DNA of 64,000 nucleotides from Akanthomyces muscarius (taxonomy: Eukaryota; Ascomycota; Sordariomycetes; Hypocreales; Cordycipitaceae), in contig NC_079243.1 of assembly GCF_028009165.1 (NCBI RefSeq), positions 3,534,001 through 3,598,000 on the forward strand. Reading direction: 5' to 3'. The notes under the pieces are model-generated. The model did no database searches. It worked only from the letters and a program-made list of their open reading frames with translations, and was not told the origin of the DNA. A program made the translations under genes and the position numbers. This document shows, piece after piece, positions 33,361-44,543 of the stretch. The number at the start of each line of letters is the position of its first letter. Positions within the stretch are counted from its first letter, which is position 1.

Positions 33361-36105
33361 GTGAAATTTCTGTTGCTGTGTCTGTAGCGGGGTATCGTGG
33401 TTGGGGTTGCCGTTCCGAGGCGACTTCTGGTCTTCCGCAGGTGACGTCGCCGCGACAGGGCCCCACGACGACGAGCGCTGGGTGCGTACAGGCGGCGACA
33501 GCTCTTCCATGGTCGTAGGGATGGGGACCTCGGACGTGTCAAGGTTCTTCGAGTTGCCCTTGACTTTTCCGTCCGTGCGGCGTTTTCGCCGAAACGATTG
33601 ATCGCTCTCGGCCTTGTCAACGACGAGCTTGGCGATACGCACAAACTCAGAGCAGACGCCAAGCATGCGATGGACGCCACCTTGTTCTGCTTCTTGGCCA
33701 AGCATGGACAGGAACCTGACGACCAAGTCCATAAGGCGTGTGTCGGTTCTGGCGCGCGTGTCGAGCGGATTCTGGAGAATGTTTCCGAAAAGCGTTACCA
33801 GAGCGGAGACGGGAAAGTAAAGGATCAACCTGGGTATTGTTAGCTCTATTTCGTGAAAATCTTCGGCCATAGTTGCTTTACCAGACACAAGCAAAGTCGC
33901 CCTGCGGTACGTATTTCAGCAGAGAAATGGAGGCTCTCGCAGCAGCTGTGGAGAGAGCAGCGGAAGAAAACACGCGAGGGTTCAGGGGTCGCGCGTTGAG
34001 GCCTTGAATGGCGTAGTTGGCCAGTCGACTCGTCCAGTAGCCATGATGAACCGACATGCGGTGGATCGTCGTGAGGCAGTTGTAGTATGCAAAATGCAGC
34101 ATAACAACGTGCAGAATCAAAGGCGTGTGAGATGCCTTGATTTCGTGTTCAGGACGGAACTCAATTGGGATGCCATCCTTCCAGTCTTCTAGCTGTTGGT
34201 CCAGTTCGCCAATTGTGTTGAGGAGCTGTCCGTCGGACTGCTTGGTGGCCTTTGTCGAGTACAATCGCTTGTATACACTGCTCTCGATGGTGGCAAATTC
34301 GCAGATGACGCGGAAAAGATTCATCTTTCCCTTTCCGTCGGCCAGGGGAATGTTTCCGATATTATCGTCCGGGTCAGCATCTGGCAAGTCGACATTCATG
34401 TCGTCGTCGTCTTGGGCAGGCGGCCGACCAGATCGTAGGCAAAGGTCCTTGTCGAGCATATAGGCGATCCAAAACACTCGCTTCCGCTGCTCAATCTCAA
34501 TGGGGTTGAGATTGAACCCGGATCCCCGTTTGTGCAGGCCTATGCTGTGGGCTAGGCGGATGGCAGCGGCCACGAGCAGAAACGAAGGCTGGGGGTTAGG
34601 AGTGCCCTGCATGAAGAGCGCCATGCCCAGCAGAGCTTGGACGGAGAGGAGGTCTGTATTGCGCATGGTCAGTTCGGAAAACACGCCCATGGCATTCTTC
34701 AGGTAGGCCCAGGCCTTCTCGTCTTCTTCCTGCGGCACAAGGTTGCTCATAACACGAAGACGGTGAGCAATGGCCAGCGCACAGTTCAGGCTAGCCCACC
34801 ACCCGGACCCCTGGTAGGGATTGGATGAGTACTGGCGCTCGACAAGATGCATAAAAGTTGGCTGGTGAAAGAGTGGAAACATGCAGTTGAAGTTTTCGAA
34901 ATAATCGGTAAGCAGGGAGAGGGCCTCTTGCTTGGGCGGGAGTGGTCTGAAGATGGGACGTTGGAAAAGGTCGCCAAAGACTTCGGGCTTCCAGTTGGTC
35001 CACTTGTGGTCGTCGACGGAGACTTCAGAAATCATTTCCTGGAAGGAGTCGTCACCGGTTCTGTTGTTGACCCATTGAATACCCTTGGGCGAAAAGATGG
35101 AAAATCCCGATGATGAGCCTGCATCGCGTTAGTTGGTGGACCAGGCCAGCGAGTTCACGAGGAGACGCACCAATGTAGCGAGTCTCTCCGCTCTGGTTGG
35201 TGACGAGTGAGCACATCATTTCCGAGAGCGCCTCGACTTCCTGTTGCTCTTCGTCGTCGCTCTCTCTCGCCCGCCTATCTTCTGCGGAGAGGCCCGACTT
35301 GCGCCTCTCTGCGGGTTCTTTGGGTTCTTTCCCTGGAGAAGCAAGTGAGCTCTGGGGCGTAGAGTTGTCGGCCTGTAGAGGCGAAACGGGTGGGCTGTTT
35401 GAAGCAGTGGCGAGGGAAGCATGTCTCGACTTTTCTTGCAGCTTCTTTTCGAGAGAGCCCAGATCGGTGCTTGGGTCGTCGTCATTCAACACACCTTTCA
35501 TGTGTAAGTTCATGTTGTTTACGCGCATGATTGCGCGACTCTGTGAGACGGACGTACCTGACAGGCGTAGCAGCTGCTCCATACGGCCGAGGCGGTTCTC
35601 GAGGCCTTCAATGTATTTTGCGCTACAGGTGGGCAACTAGTCAGCGCCGGTGTCACAGTCGCGAGAGAAGTTTGATGGTGGATTTACCCTTTGGGTGGGC
35701 TGCGCTTCTTCTCGACCTGCGTAAAGGCGCAGTCGGTCTTGTAAGTGGTGCAGTTTGTGCAGGCGGGGAGCTTGCCGTCGCACTTGATCTTTTTCTTGCG
35801 GCACATGTCGCAAGCCTACGATTTTCGCGACGTGTTAGTCGGAGACGCTCTTTCTTGTCGCATCAGGGCCACGGCGGACGTGGCGCCGTGGATGGTAGGT
35901 AGGTACTTGCCCTGGCGATGCGGCGTCGCTTTGCGTCGTTGGAATCTTCCAAGAGCAGCTGGGCATCGGAAAACATGTGGGCAGTCATGTCGGGCATGTG
36001 CGCCATGTTGGGCATGCCATCCTGGCTGTAGGAGCCAAAGATTTGCGGCGGCTGGTTCATCAATGGCGGGCCAGAGCCGGGCATCTGGAAGCCGATGTGG
36101 TCCAT
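33094..36105 (-). CDS. Zn(II)2Cys6 transcription factor with fungal_trans domain and polyQ tract
   Basis: Six exons on the minus strand (35911..36105, 35688..35815, 35558..35622, 35171..35494, 33882..35118, 33094..33829) give 894 aa. The binuclear zinc cluster is C67-x2-C70-x6-C77-x6-C84-x2-C87-x6-C94, followed by basic linker EKKRSPPKG and a coiled segment [17 protein letters not shown]. The middle has the fungal-specific transcription factor domain ([21 protein letters not shown], then [23 protein letters not shown]). The C-terminus has 17 consecutive Gln and an acidic end. Intron 1 has a GC donor (gcaagt) just before the cluster; intron 3 is 63 nt without an in-frame stop. The conserved [20 protein letters not shown] appears across the exon 4/5 junction. 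The target pathway is unknown; the family includes carbon and lipid regulators, but I do not assign one. Confidence 0.9.
33310..33360 (-). repeat. Glutamine-coding CAG/CAA tract (17 codons)
   Basis: Seventeen consecutive CAG or CAA codons (CTG/TTG on the + strand) in the last exon of the zinc-cluster gene. The mixed CAG/CAA content makes it less slip-prone than a pure tract. Confidence 0.9.
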
Positions 36106-36815
36106 GGCGGCGGCTGGAGGGGGCGGAGGAGTCGTGGGGTCACAATGCGCGCCTGGAAGGCGAAGCAGACGAGGCGGCTATGAATCCAGAGCTGAGTGTA
36201 AGAAGACGGTTGCGGTAGCGTAATTGGATTTTGCCGAAGCGTGCACAGTGATGGCGGACAGGCTCAGCGTCGCGGCTCGAAATCAGCCTTGCTTTTTTTT
36301 TTTTTTTTTGGATGTTGCTCGTTTGCGGGCGGAGTGAGTGTGGTGGTGGCGGGGGAGCAGCGGCGAGCTTCCTGGATATACTGGTGGATGGGTTGGCGGC
36401 GGCTCTGTTGAGCGATTAGGTATGCTGTGTGGAGGCAAAGGCTATCGAGAGCGTTGGCCAGTCGTAATCATGTCGCAATGAGGCTTCTGGAACGATTGTC
36501 TGCAAATAAATGCTGGATTGCGTAGCAGTCAGGAGGGGAATTAGAGAACGGGCGAGCAACGAAGGGTAGGTATATGGAAGGAGAAAGAGACTGGATGGAC
36601 GGAAGAGGCGGACAGGCCGGAGTTGGGGATCGAGGGCCATCGACTCAGGCAGCCAGTCGCAGCGCAGTTGTGCCGGTATTTTTTGGTGCTTGTTTTTTTT
36701 AGCACCTGCAGCGAGTGTGTGAGCCTGCGTTAGCGCACTCCATCCGGGGAAGTCGCAGGGCCTGAGAGGCGCTGGAGAGCGTCGCGGAGTGAGTGGTGTG
36801 CTTCTGACGGCCGCC

Positions 36816-36848
<33 letters not shown>

Positions 36849-39800
36849 GCGTGTTGGGGAAAAGAGAGTTTCCACGCTGGACCGGGGGGTTTACCTGGGG
36901 GTCTCCCTGACAGCTCTAGGTACAGGTGTGTATCACCGCAGACGCTAGCCCTGCGGAGGCAGGCGGAGAGGCTCAGCGAAAGCAGCAGCAGCAGCACACC
37001 TTTGAGCCAAGGTGAGGACCCGAATGCGCTAAACGAATTGCGAGCTTGGTTTCCCAGTTGCGGAGAGAAGCTGCCGCCTTTGCTATCAGCGGAGGTGGCG
37101 GGAGGAAAACCAAAAGTACTGTGCTGTGCTGTGCTGTGCTGGCACCCCAGGTCATGCTCGACACGCTGAGACTCGGCCTGTAGCGTCCTTTTGCTGGGCG
37201 GCCCAGAATCTCAGCAGCGGGAGAGACAGTGCCTTGCTACGGGTCGAGCTGTAGGCAGATCATCAGGTGCCGAGCACGCTCGACTGCGTCCGGGTATCGA
37301 GCTGCGATTTCTCTTGTTGCTCAGCCTCTTGGCATAAATCATGAACCATATGTACTCGTCTTAATTGCCTATGCTATTCCTCGCACCACCGTTGCGGCTA
37401 TCGACAGATGCCCAACGACAAACCAAGGGGGCCGCCAGGCGCCGTCTTTGAAACTCCAACGGGTTAAAACTAGGCTTGTCGCGAGATTTGTGATGGCCGC
37501 ATGTTGAACCCTTGCGCATCCGTCTTCCGCTGTGGGCTGCTTTGTGGGTGCTTTTTCAATCGTTGAACCTGTCTTGATTAGTATTCTAGCACCAAAAAAA
37601 AAGGGAACCCCTTTCGTGTTTCTCCTATGACGAAATGCCACGCCCTCGAGAGTGATGCCATCATTCTGATTTCATTTATTCCCCCCCCCTCTCTCCGCAC
37701 AAAGAGGCAAAATAACTACTTTGCTACTTTAGTTGTGCGGATACTTGTCTGGTCCTGGTCCTGCCTTGGTCGATTGACTATTGCCACTTAGCACGGTCCT
37801 ATTCTTGGCTCTTCTCATTTTTCCCCTCACGGTCATAACCCCCACCCCACATCCCATATATAGGGTAGTGGGAATTTGTTGAATATCGGTACCGTCAAAC
37901 AATGAATCAGAATGGCAATTGATGGACATGAAATTCATCCCGTCCATAGATGATCATCTCAAATGCAACAAAGAACAGCCTTGAATGCGTGCATCCAATC
38001 TGTCTAGACAAGTGGACAATAAATCCGTGTCATTTCTTCCGAGCACCTTCTCCAACCCCGACGATCACCATCAATGCGGACTGCAACGCCACGCCACACC
38101 ACCAACACTGACCCCCATTGACTCTGTGATGTGCATTGCTGTGTTACTTTCACTGCAGGATCACCAAGACCGCAATGCTTGCTGCCAAGCATGAGCATCA
38201 ACCAGACCTGAACAAGAGACGCGTTGCAAGCCTCAATAGGAAAACCGACCCAGTTTCTTTCCCTCTCGGCGATCCATCTTGCATGCAGTCATGCCGCGGC
38301 GCGTGGCTGCCACCACATTACCAATCCGACGCTGTCAGAAAAAAAAAGGTTACTGGTACAGGCAGCGGGGAGCGACAGCCGTGCAGACAATACGAGTACG
38401 ACGCACGGCTGTTGAGCCGCCTCTTGATAGCAATTCTCCGACCCAGTAGCGCTGCGCACCACACCTCGTCCAGACTCCAACTCGAGAAAAGATAGCCAAA
38501 GATAGTCTACAGTGAACAAATAGAAATGATCAATGGTGGCAATTCTTTCCGTAGCACTCAATGTCTTGGGGTTGTCCAGTTGCGACAACGCATGTCTGGC
38601 TGCCTCTTTCTCCGCACGCCTAGATCCTAGGTAGTAGGCACTCAAGTACTGTCCACCACCTCTGGCCTATGTAGGTACCTAGGTACGGAGTACATACCGT
38701 ACGATACCATTGGAGGTATTTGAAATAAGCAGACAAGACCTGCCCACTTTATAACTACCGGGTCCTTTCATCCATAACCTGCAGCCATTTTTACCATATT
38801 TTTTTCACATTTATTTCTTCGTGATTTGGGCCGTGTCTTGGCACTATCCGCTTCGCGTAAACGTCGATAAAAATGATTCCACATCACCTTGCGCCTCAAA
38901 GGCTGAGAAAACGCCCGACATCCTACTTCAGACGTTTCACTGGCGGCGGACGCCCACCGCCCCCACTTTACACTGTGTGCGCGCGCACCCACCACCCCCA
39001 ACTCCGACCTCCTCTCCCCCCGCGGCGGTCCTTTGTCTAGGTACCTAATTGCCAAGGTAGGTACCAGTAGTATAGCCGACAGGACGATAATCTGCGCATG
39101 AATATATATCGACACCTCTCAGAATGAACGTGTCGAGCTTGAAACAGGGCTGTGCAAAACGTTCGCTCGACCTGACATTACTTGACAACTACAGCCCAAC
39201 CTCGGCACATGTTTTGCAAAGGACAAAAGGCTATATCTACTTAGCACCACCATCTATCTCGCTGGTGGGCTTCCCGCGCGCACAACTCGAGCTGCGTCCC
39301 GATTCCCGAACATGTCTGAAACGCATCCGAATCACACACTCCATCGTCGCTAAATTTTGTCCTTTGTCCGCTCGCCGCCTTCCTCCGCTTGTCAGCGACA
39401 CATAAAAAAAAAAAAAAAAAAAGTCCGATTGTCAATAGTTGCCGGCCGTGTGCCCCTTGTACCCCATCGCTGCGCCCGTCACGTGTGGCAGCGTTGCGGA
39501 CAACGTGACGACGGTTTTTGCATAAACCGTCAACTTGAATAACCCACGTAATCTTGTTCCATGTAACTCTTTTGTCTTCTAGATATCGACAGTTCAACAG
39601 CCAATAACCTCATTGTCTGAGGCTGCAATTACAAATACCGCTCCACCAACTCTTTCACGTCGGACGGCGTTGCACACAAGTCGCACCACACCCAGTCAAG
39701 CTTCATACTATGTTGCGCACAAGACAATTCAGGGTAATTAGAATTTTGCTCTTTTCTTTTCAACTATGTAAGCCTCCTCTCCTCCTGCTTCGCCGCCAAA

Positions 39801-40119
39801 TCCAATGTACATTATATCAAAAATCGCATGCGATATTGGATAGTGGAATCCAGTACCGTTGCCTATAACCCCATAGAAACGCCAAATTCAACAAAGCTAA
39901 AGTCAGAATATAAAAAAAGTCTGGTGGTATGACAAGGACCGCCTGGCCCAGTGACATCCAAGACTGTCCCTGCTGGGAAGAAGACGCTGACAGAATGTGT
40001 CGCAAATAAATATGGAAAAATGTGAAAACCATGTACAGGTCGAAGAAGAAAAGATGCCAGACAAGATGAGATAAATGGTAAGAAATGCTCGTGGTATAGT
40101 TGCTTTTGGAAATCAATCA
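36106..40119. other. 4.0 kb intergenic region upstream of the zinc-cluster gene
   Basis: This lies between the zinc-cluster start (-) and the stop of the next minus-strand gene. It holds a T17 run (36293-36309), a (CTG)10 tract, a short GTGCT repeat (37121-37140), TAGGTACC-type motifs (38.67-39.07 kb) and an A19 run (39404-39422). No convincing reading frame is present. The proximal part is probably a long 5' leader and promoter. Confidence 0.55.
36818..36847. repeat. (CTG)10 trinucleotide repeat
   Basis: Ten perfect CTG units on the + strand, CAG in the sense of the downstream zinc-cluster gene, about 710 bases before its ATG. Confidence 0.9.
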
Positions 40120-41799
40120 TCATATGCTCTCCTGAAACCGTGAGCTGGATCCTCGCGCGCTGCCGCTAGACCCAGGGCGTCTGGGCGGCGAGTCGTTTTT
40201 CCCCATCGACGGCGGCGACGGCAGAGGGTCGGCAAACGGGTTCGCTTCCGTCACTGGCGTGCGCGCAGGTCCCGATCGCATGATCGGCACGCCGCTTATC
40301 GGCCGCATGGGAGTGCCGAGTGCAAAATGCTGATCGCCACGGTTGAATGGTTCCGAGGAATTTGACAGCTGGCTCATCGTGCTTTCACGCGGATCCGAGT
40401 ATCCGTCGCCGCCAGTGTAGAGAACAGAGGGCAGCTTGCGGCCCGACACGCGATAAAAGCCTCGTTCGCCCCCGGAAGGCACCTCCAACATGTCGGACGA
40501 TCCAGCGGCGGGGCCCCTCGATTGGCGTTTGCCGGTCAAGGCCGCGAACGCCGCAGTGACTGATGAGGCAGCACCGTTACGCTCAGCCGTCGAGTTGGTC
40601 GCATCGCTTCCCGAGGCGGGCAAAGCTGCGAAGCCAGGAGCGTCCCTGTTACTGGGCAGCGATCCCCTGTCCTTCTTCTTCCTGTAGCGAAGAGCAAGCA
40701 TGACCAGCAGGGCGATGAAGGCCACACCAGCGATACTTCCTACTACGCCTCCGACAATTTGCTTTTGCTGAGTCGTCAGCGGATCGCTGCCAGACGTGGA
40801 AGCGGTAGAAGACGGTTCAGTGCTGCCGGCAACCGTGGGGATGACCGTTGGAGAGTTCCACGTCGAGGTTGGGGTTGAGCTGTAAGTGGATGAATACGAC
40901 GACCAAGCCAGCGTGTCAGTGTCCGTATCCGTGTCCGTCAAGGTCGAGCTTAAGCTCGCGCTTGAGCTCGAGGTGGAGAGGAGATGAAAGTCGGAGAGTG
41001 TTGTAGAAATGTTGTAGTTGGACGACTGGGTAAATGTAGTCGGTCTAGTTGTCGAATTAGATGGACTGGCAAAGGCAGTCGCATTGCCCCAAGCGGTTCC
41101 GTTGCTCGTATCCGACAGGGTGGGAAAGCCGGAGACGGACGACGGTGGAATCGGAGCTGAGCTAGGCTGCAACGAGGTCGAGGTCGTGTGATGGGTAGAC
41201 GTGGTAGTAGACGGCGTGGACGATGAGTCGCTTCCCAGTCCAGGGAGAAGGCTGCTCGGGTTCACGGCAATCGTAAAGGCAGGACCGGATTGCGAAATGG
41301 TCTTGCCTGAGCTGGGGTCGACAACGACGGTATTCGGGGTAGCATACTCGGTAGAGGTCGAAATGGGCGAGCCAGAGTAGTCGACTACTTGGACTATAGA
41401 AACGGTCTGGACGACCTGGGTGACGTATGAAGCGGCATCGTCAGCGCGGGCAGCGAGAGCAGCGTCCACGGCGGCGGCGAGGGGACGAGCTTCCAGCGAC
41501 GAAGAATCGCTGGATGCCCGGTCGTCTAGATCGGACTCGGCGCTGACGGAGTTTGGTGCTGGCGATGCAGCGGTATTAATAAGTGGTGCTGGGTGTTGTT
41601 GGTCGCTGTCGCTGTGGTTGTCGTCGCTGCCGTCTCGGTGGCGGGTATGGCCATGTGCATGCGGGTGGTGGGCGTGGCGATGGGCCTGCAGATGGGTGGC
41701 AGAACGAGCGTGTGAAGTTGATTCCAATGATGGCGAAGGATCGACAGAATGGGACTCACGGGCCTGAAGGAGTGAAGGCCCATGAAGATGGTTAGTCAT
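40120..41799 (-). CDS. Ser/Thr-rich single-pass membrane protein with His-rich N-terminus
   Basis: A single-exon protein of 559 aa; I do not recognise a named family. Residues 1-70 are unusually His-rich (HAHHPHAHGHTRHRDG). About 80-340 is a Ser/Thr-rich region with many possible O-glycosylation sites and a run of alternating Thr-Asp. One clear membrane helix, IVGGVVGSIAGVAFIALLVM (about 350-370), is followed by a positive RYRKKKDRG stop-transfer. A ~180-residue tail rich in Ser, Pro and Arg then ends SSSRFQESI. The layout (Ser/Thr-rich outside, one TM, cytosolic tail) resembles Mid2/Wsc-like wall sensors or fungal proteins of unknown function. There is no cleavable signal peptide at this start, so either the TM acts as signal anchor or a 5' exon is missing. 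Function is not assigned. Confidence 0.8.
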   Translation of the reverse strand: MTNHLHGPSLLQARESHSVDPSPSLESTSHARSATHLQAHRHAHHPHAHGHTRHRDGSDDNHSDSDQQHPAPLINTAASPAPNSVSAESDLDDRASSDSSSLEARPLAAAVDAALAARADDAASYVTQVVQTVSIVQVVDYSGSPISTSTEYATPNTVVVDPSSGKTISQSGPAFTIAVNPSSLLPGLGSDSSSTPSTTTSTHHTTSTSLQPSSAPIPPSSVSGFPTLSDTSNGTAWGNATAFASPSNSTTRPTTFTQSSNYNISTTLSDFHLLSTSSSSASLSSTLTDTDTDTDTLAWSSYSSTYSSTPTSTWNSPTVIPTVAGSTEPSSTASTSGSDPLTTQQKQIVGGVVGSIAGVAFIALLVMLALRYRKKKDRGSLPSNRDAPGFAALPASGSDATNSTAERNGAASSVTAAFAALTGKRQSRGPAAGSSDMLEVPSGGERGFYRVSGRKLPSVLYTGGDGYSDPRESTMSQLSNSSEPFNRGDQHFALGTPMRPISGVPIMRSGPARTPVTEANPFADPLPSPPSMGKNDSPPRRPGSSGSARGSSSRFQESI

Positions 41800-44543
41800 G
41801 ATGGCGACTCGTCAGTGGGCGGCGCAGCTACGGCCAGGTGATCGTATCTGCTGGCTGCGGGGGCTCTTGGCTGACGACGTAGTGTTCTATTTTTCGACAC
41901 GCGCCAGGGGCATCATGATCTAACAAACAGGGCGGAGTATCGACGTCGACGTGCTGTAGCTCTGTTGGACTTCTCAGGCGCTGAAGCTAGTCAGGCAGTC
42001 TGCCTTGGAAACTGGCGAGGAAGAAGCACTAGTAAATAGTCTGCGTGACCAAAAGTTTTTCTTGCGTCCCGTATTGCGATGGATTTGCGCTCGAGTCGTG
42101 CGTAGAGTTTTGCGGTCGCTGTACCGGTCGGACACTAGTCGAAATGATCGCTAGCCGGATGGGATAAAAGTACCGAAAAGAATAAAAGAAAATAAAATAA
42201 AAGAGCGAATAGCGACGTAAATGTCGAAAACCTAGCAGTCTACCAACAGCGTCAATGGCATGAACATGACGAGCAACCCAGACGCGAAAGGTCGAGATGA
42301 ACTGGAGAGGAGGAAGAGAGGAAGAGAAATGCAGGGACCGACGAGAGAGAAGGGTAAATAGAAAGTACCTAGGTAGGCACCTTAGCTCCAGCGCGCAGGA
42401 AATGAACCGGGTGGGAGGCTGTAGGGGCTTGATGTGGCGGTGCGTGCTGGACGGTGCAGTGGGCTAACCACTGAAACTGGAACTTGACAATGGGAATTTT
42501 AGGTGCACATGGTGGATTGAACGGGCAGATGTTGCGGCACGGGCCTGGCGCTACTATTCTGCTCGCTGCTTTTTCTTATCATCTTTTGTTCTGTCTGGCT
42601 TGTACTCTCTTTGTTCTGGACCTGCGTCTGGCAGTCTCGTGTGTGCTTTGTCTTTTTGGTGCGACGAACGATGTTGCGAGGCGTGGGAGCTGGCTGGGGG
42701 AATGGTGTGTCTTCATTTCCCTCATTTCCTTGAGCCCCATCGACGGCTCCGAAAAGGCTTCCAGGCCCCATCCGCCCACACACGCCGCAACCTATTAATA
42801 TGAGCAGTGGACAGCGGCGCAGGGGTGGCGGCCAATAAAAGCCGGTCGGGCCAGGGCCGCGGGCCAAACAAGCCTAGCGTTGGATGCCAAGCGAAAAATA
42901 CGGGCAGCCGGCCGCCTGGCCCCAGCAAGATTTAGTGCCGCCAGCTGCAGGCACAGACAAAGAGAGTGCCAGGCTCCCTTTTATTACTGGGTACCTATAA
43001 ACATAACGTTAGAACTTGTTTGACAGGCCCGACAGGCACCGGCAAACAGGGCTTGTTCGTCTTATTTTAGCGGCCATCCCACCCTCAGGCTTTCTACCAG
43101 TCTTCTGAAACCTTTTGCTTTGCCTTGACTCCTGCTCTCATCTGCAATCTGCAACCACACAACGTGCGCCGACAGTGATCTGCAACGCAAACAATCGTTG
43201 ACGGTTTGTTTCTGCATGACACGCTACTCAGTACATCTGCCACCCCATTCGCTGCTGTCCAAGCGGCACCTGCGAAACCACTTTATGCGACTGCGATTCT
43301 TTGTGCAGCTCCTCCGCACTCCCGTAGCACAAACAGGCGGCAGCTGAAGCTTTTACTGGTACATGCCAGTAATAACTTGATAAATGAGACGCCACGCCGC
43401 GTGTGTCTGTTGATGACCACTTACCCGTAAACACGGACCTGATGGTGAGCGCGTCGCTGTACCTCAACCATCGTCAATGTGGTTCGTTTCGCGCCGCTGT
43501 CTCTTCCAGGAACGGAGCCTCTCGCCAGCATTGCTCTTTCTCGGCCCGTCAGCGCTGCCCATGGTGTCGCTAGCACTAGCCAAGCCGCTAGCACCCAAAC
43601 CACATTCCAAGTTGCTGCCATCGCCAGAAGACGAAATTTCCTGATACTACGCGCAAGAATTGATGACGCGCAAATACAACGCTTCATCAAGCTGCTATGT
43701 CGAGACACGCGTGCTTCCCTGTCCCTGATGCAGCTGTACTCAACCCAGCACGCTCAATGGCCAGCCAGCATATGACAGCTGCAACCGTGCCCACCAGCTG
43801 GTCCTTGAATTTACGACCTCATATCCTCTATTCGTATTGCGGCATATCCTTTTATTGTTGTTGTCTTTCTTCTTTGCTTCAGCGCTTCTGCCTCTGTTTC
43901 AAGTTGATTCCATTGGTCCGGAATTATTTGTATTCCCATTATGCATTTTATGCCACCCTGCACAATTCATAAGAAAGTATTGTTTGCTCAGGCGGATATT
44001 GGTACAAACATGCACACTTTTACCAGCTTGCCAGCTGTCAATTCCCAGCCAGCTGCCGGCTGCGCAGCCACAGCTCTTCGTTTGCCTCTTTGTCTGTAGC
44101 CAGCTGTGCCACACATCTTTCTGTTAGCCAGATGCACTGCTGACGCAGCGTTGCTCTATCAGCTTGACGCTTGCTCAGCCACTCTCTGATTCGTAGTCTG
44201 TTGTCACCTCCCTGCACAGGATCCGACAGCATGCATAATCAGAATTCTAACTCTCCATCGCCCAAGTCTTTAATGATACGGAGTGCCTTTCTCAACCTTG
44301 GCCCCATCCTCCTTCTCTCCCAACAGTGCCAATATCAAATCGCGGGTCAGCTTGAGACGCAACTTGGTGGGGGTAAAGCTGTTCTAGCGCCCTTCTAGCC
44401 AGCCGGCTGCGTCCAACGTCGGCATTCAACACCCTGGCCAGCAATATGCTCATGATCATAGCTGCATCCCCGACCATGTCTCAATAGCATTCGACCTCAA
44501 ACAAGTATAATCTACCAGCGGCTTGTATAAGCCTAGTCACAAC
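41800..44543. other. 2.7 kb divergent intergenic region
   Basis: This lies between the membrane-protein start (-) and the hydrolase start (+). It contains a TACCTAGGTA-type motif at 42365-42382 and AAATAAAA-rich sequence near 42180-42205. Several short frames exist on both strands, none with splice or family support. Confidence 0.5.

Noticed and set aside
36416..36997. 193-codon minus-strand frame containing a Gln run
   Set aside because: The Gln run comes from the (CTG)10 repeat and the rest has no family character. It lies in the probable leader of the zinc-cluster gene.
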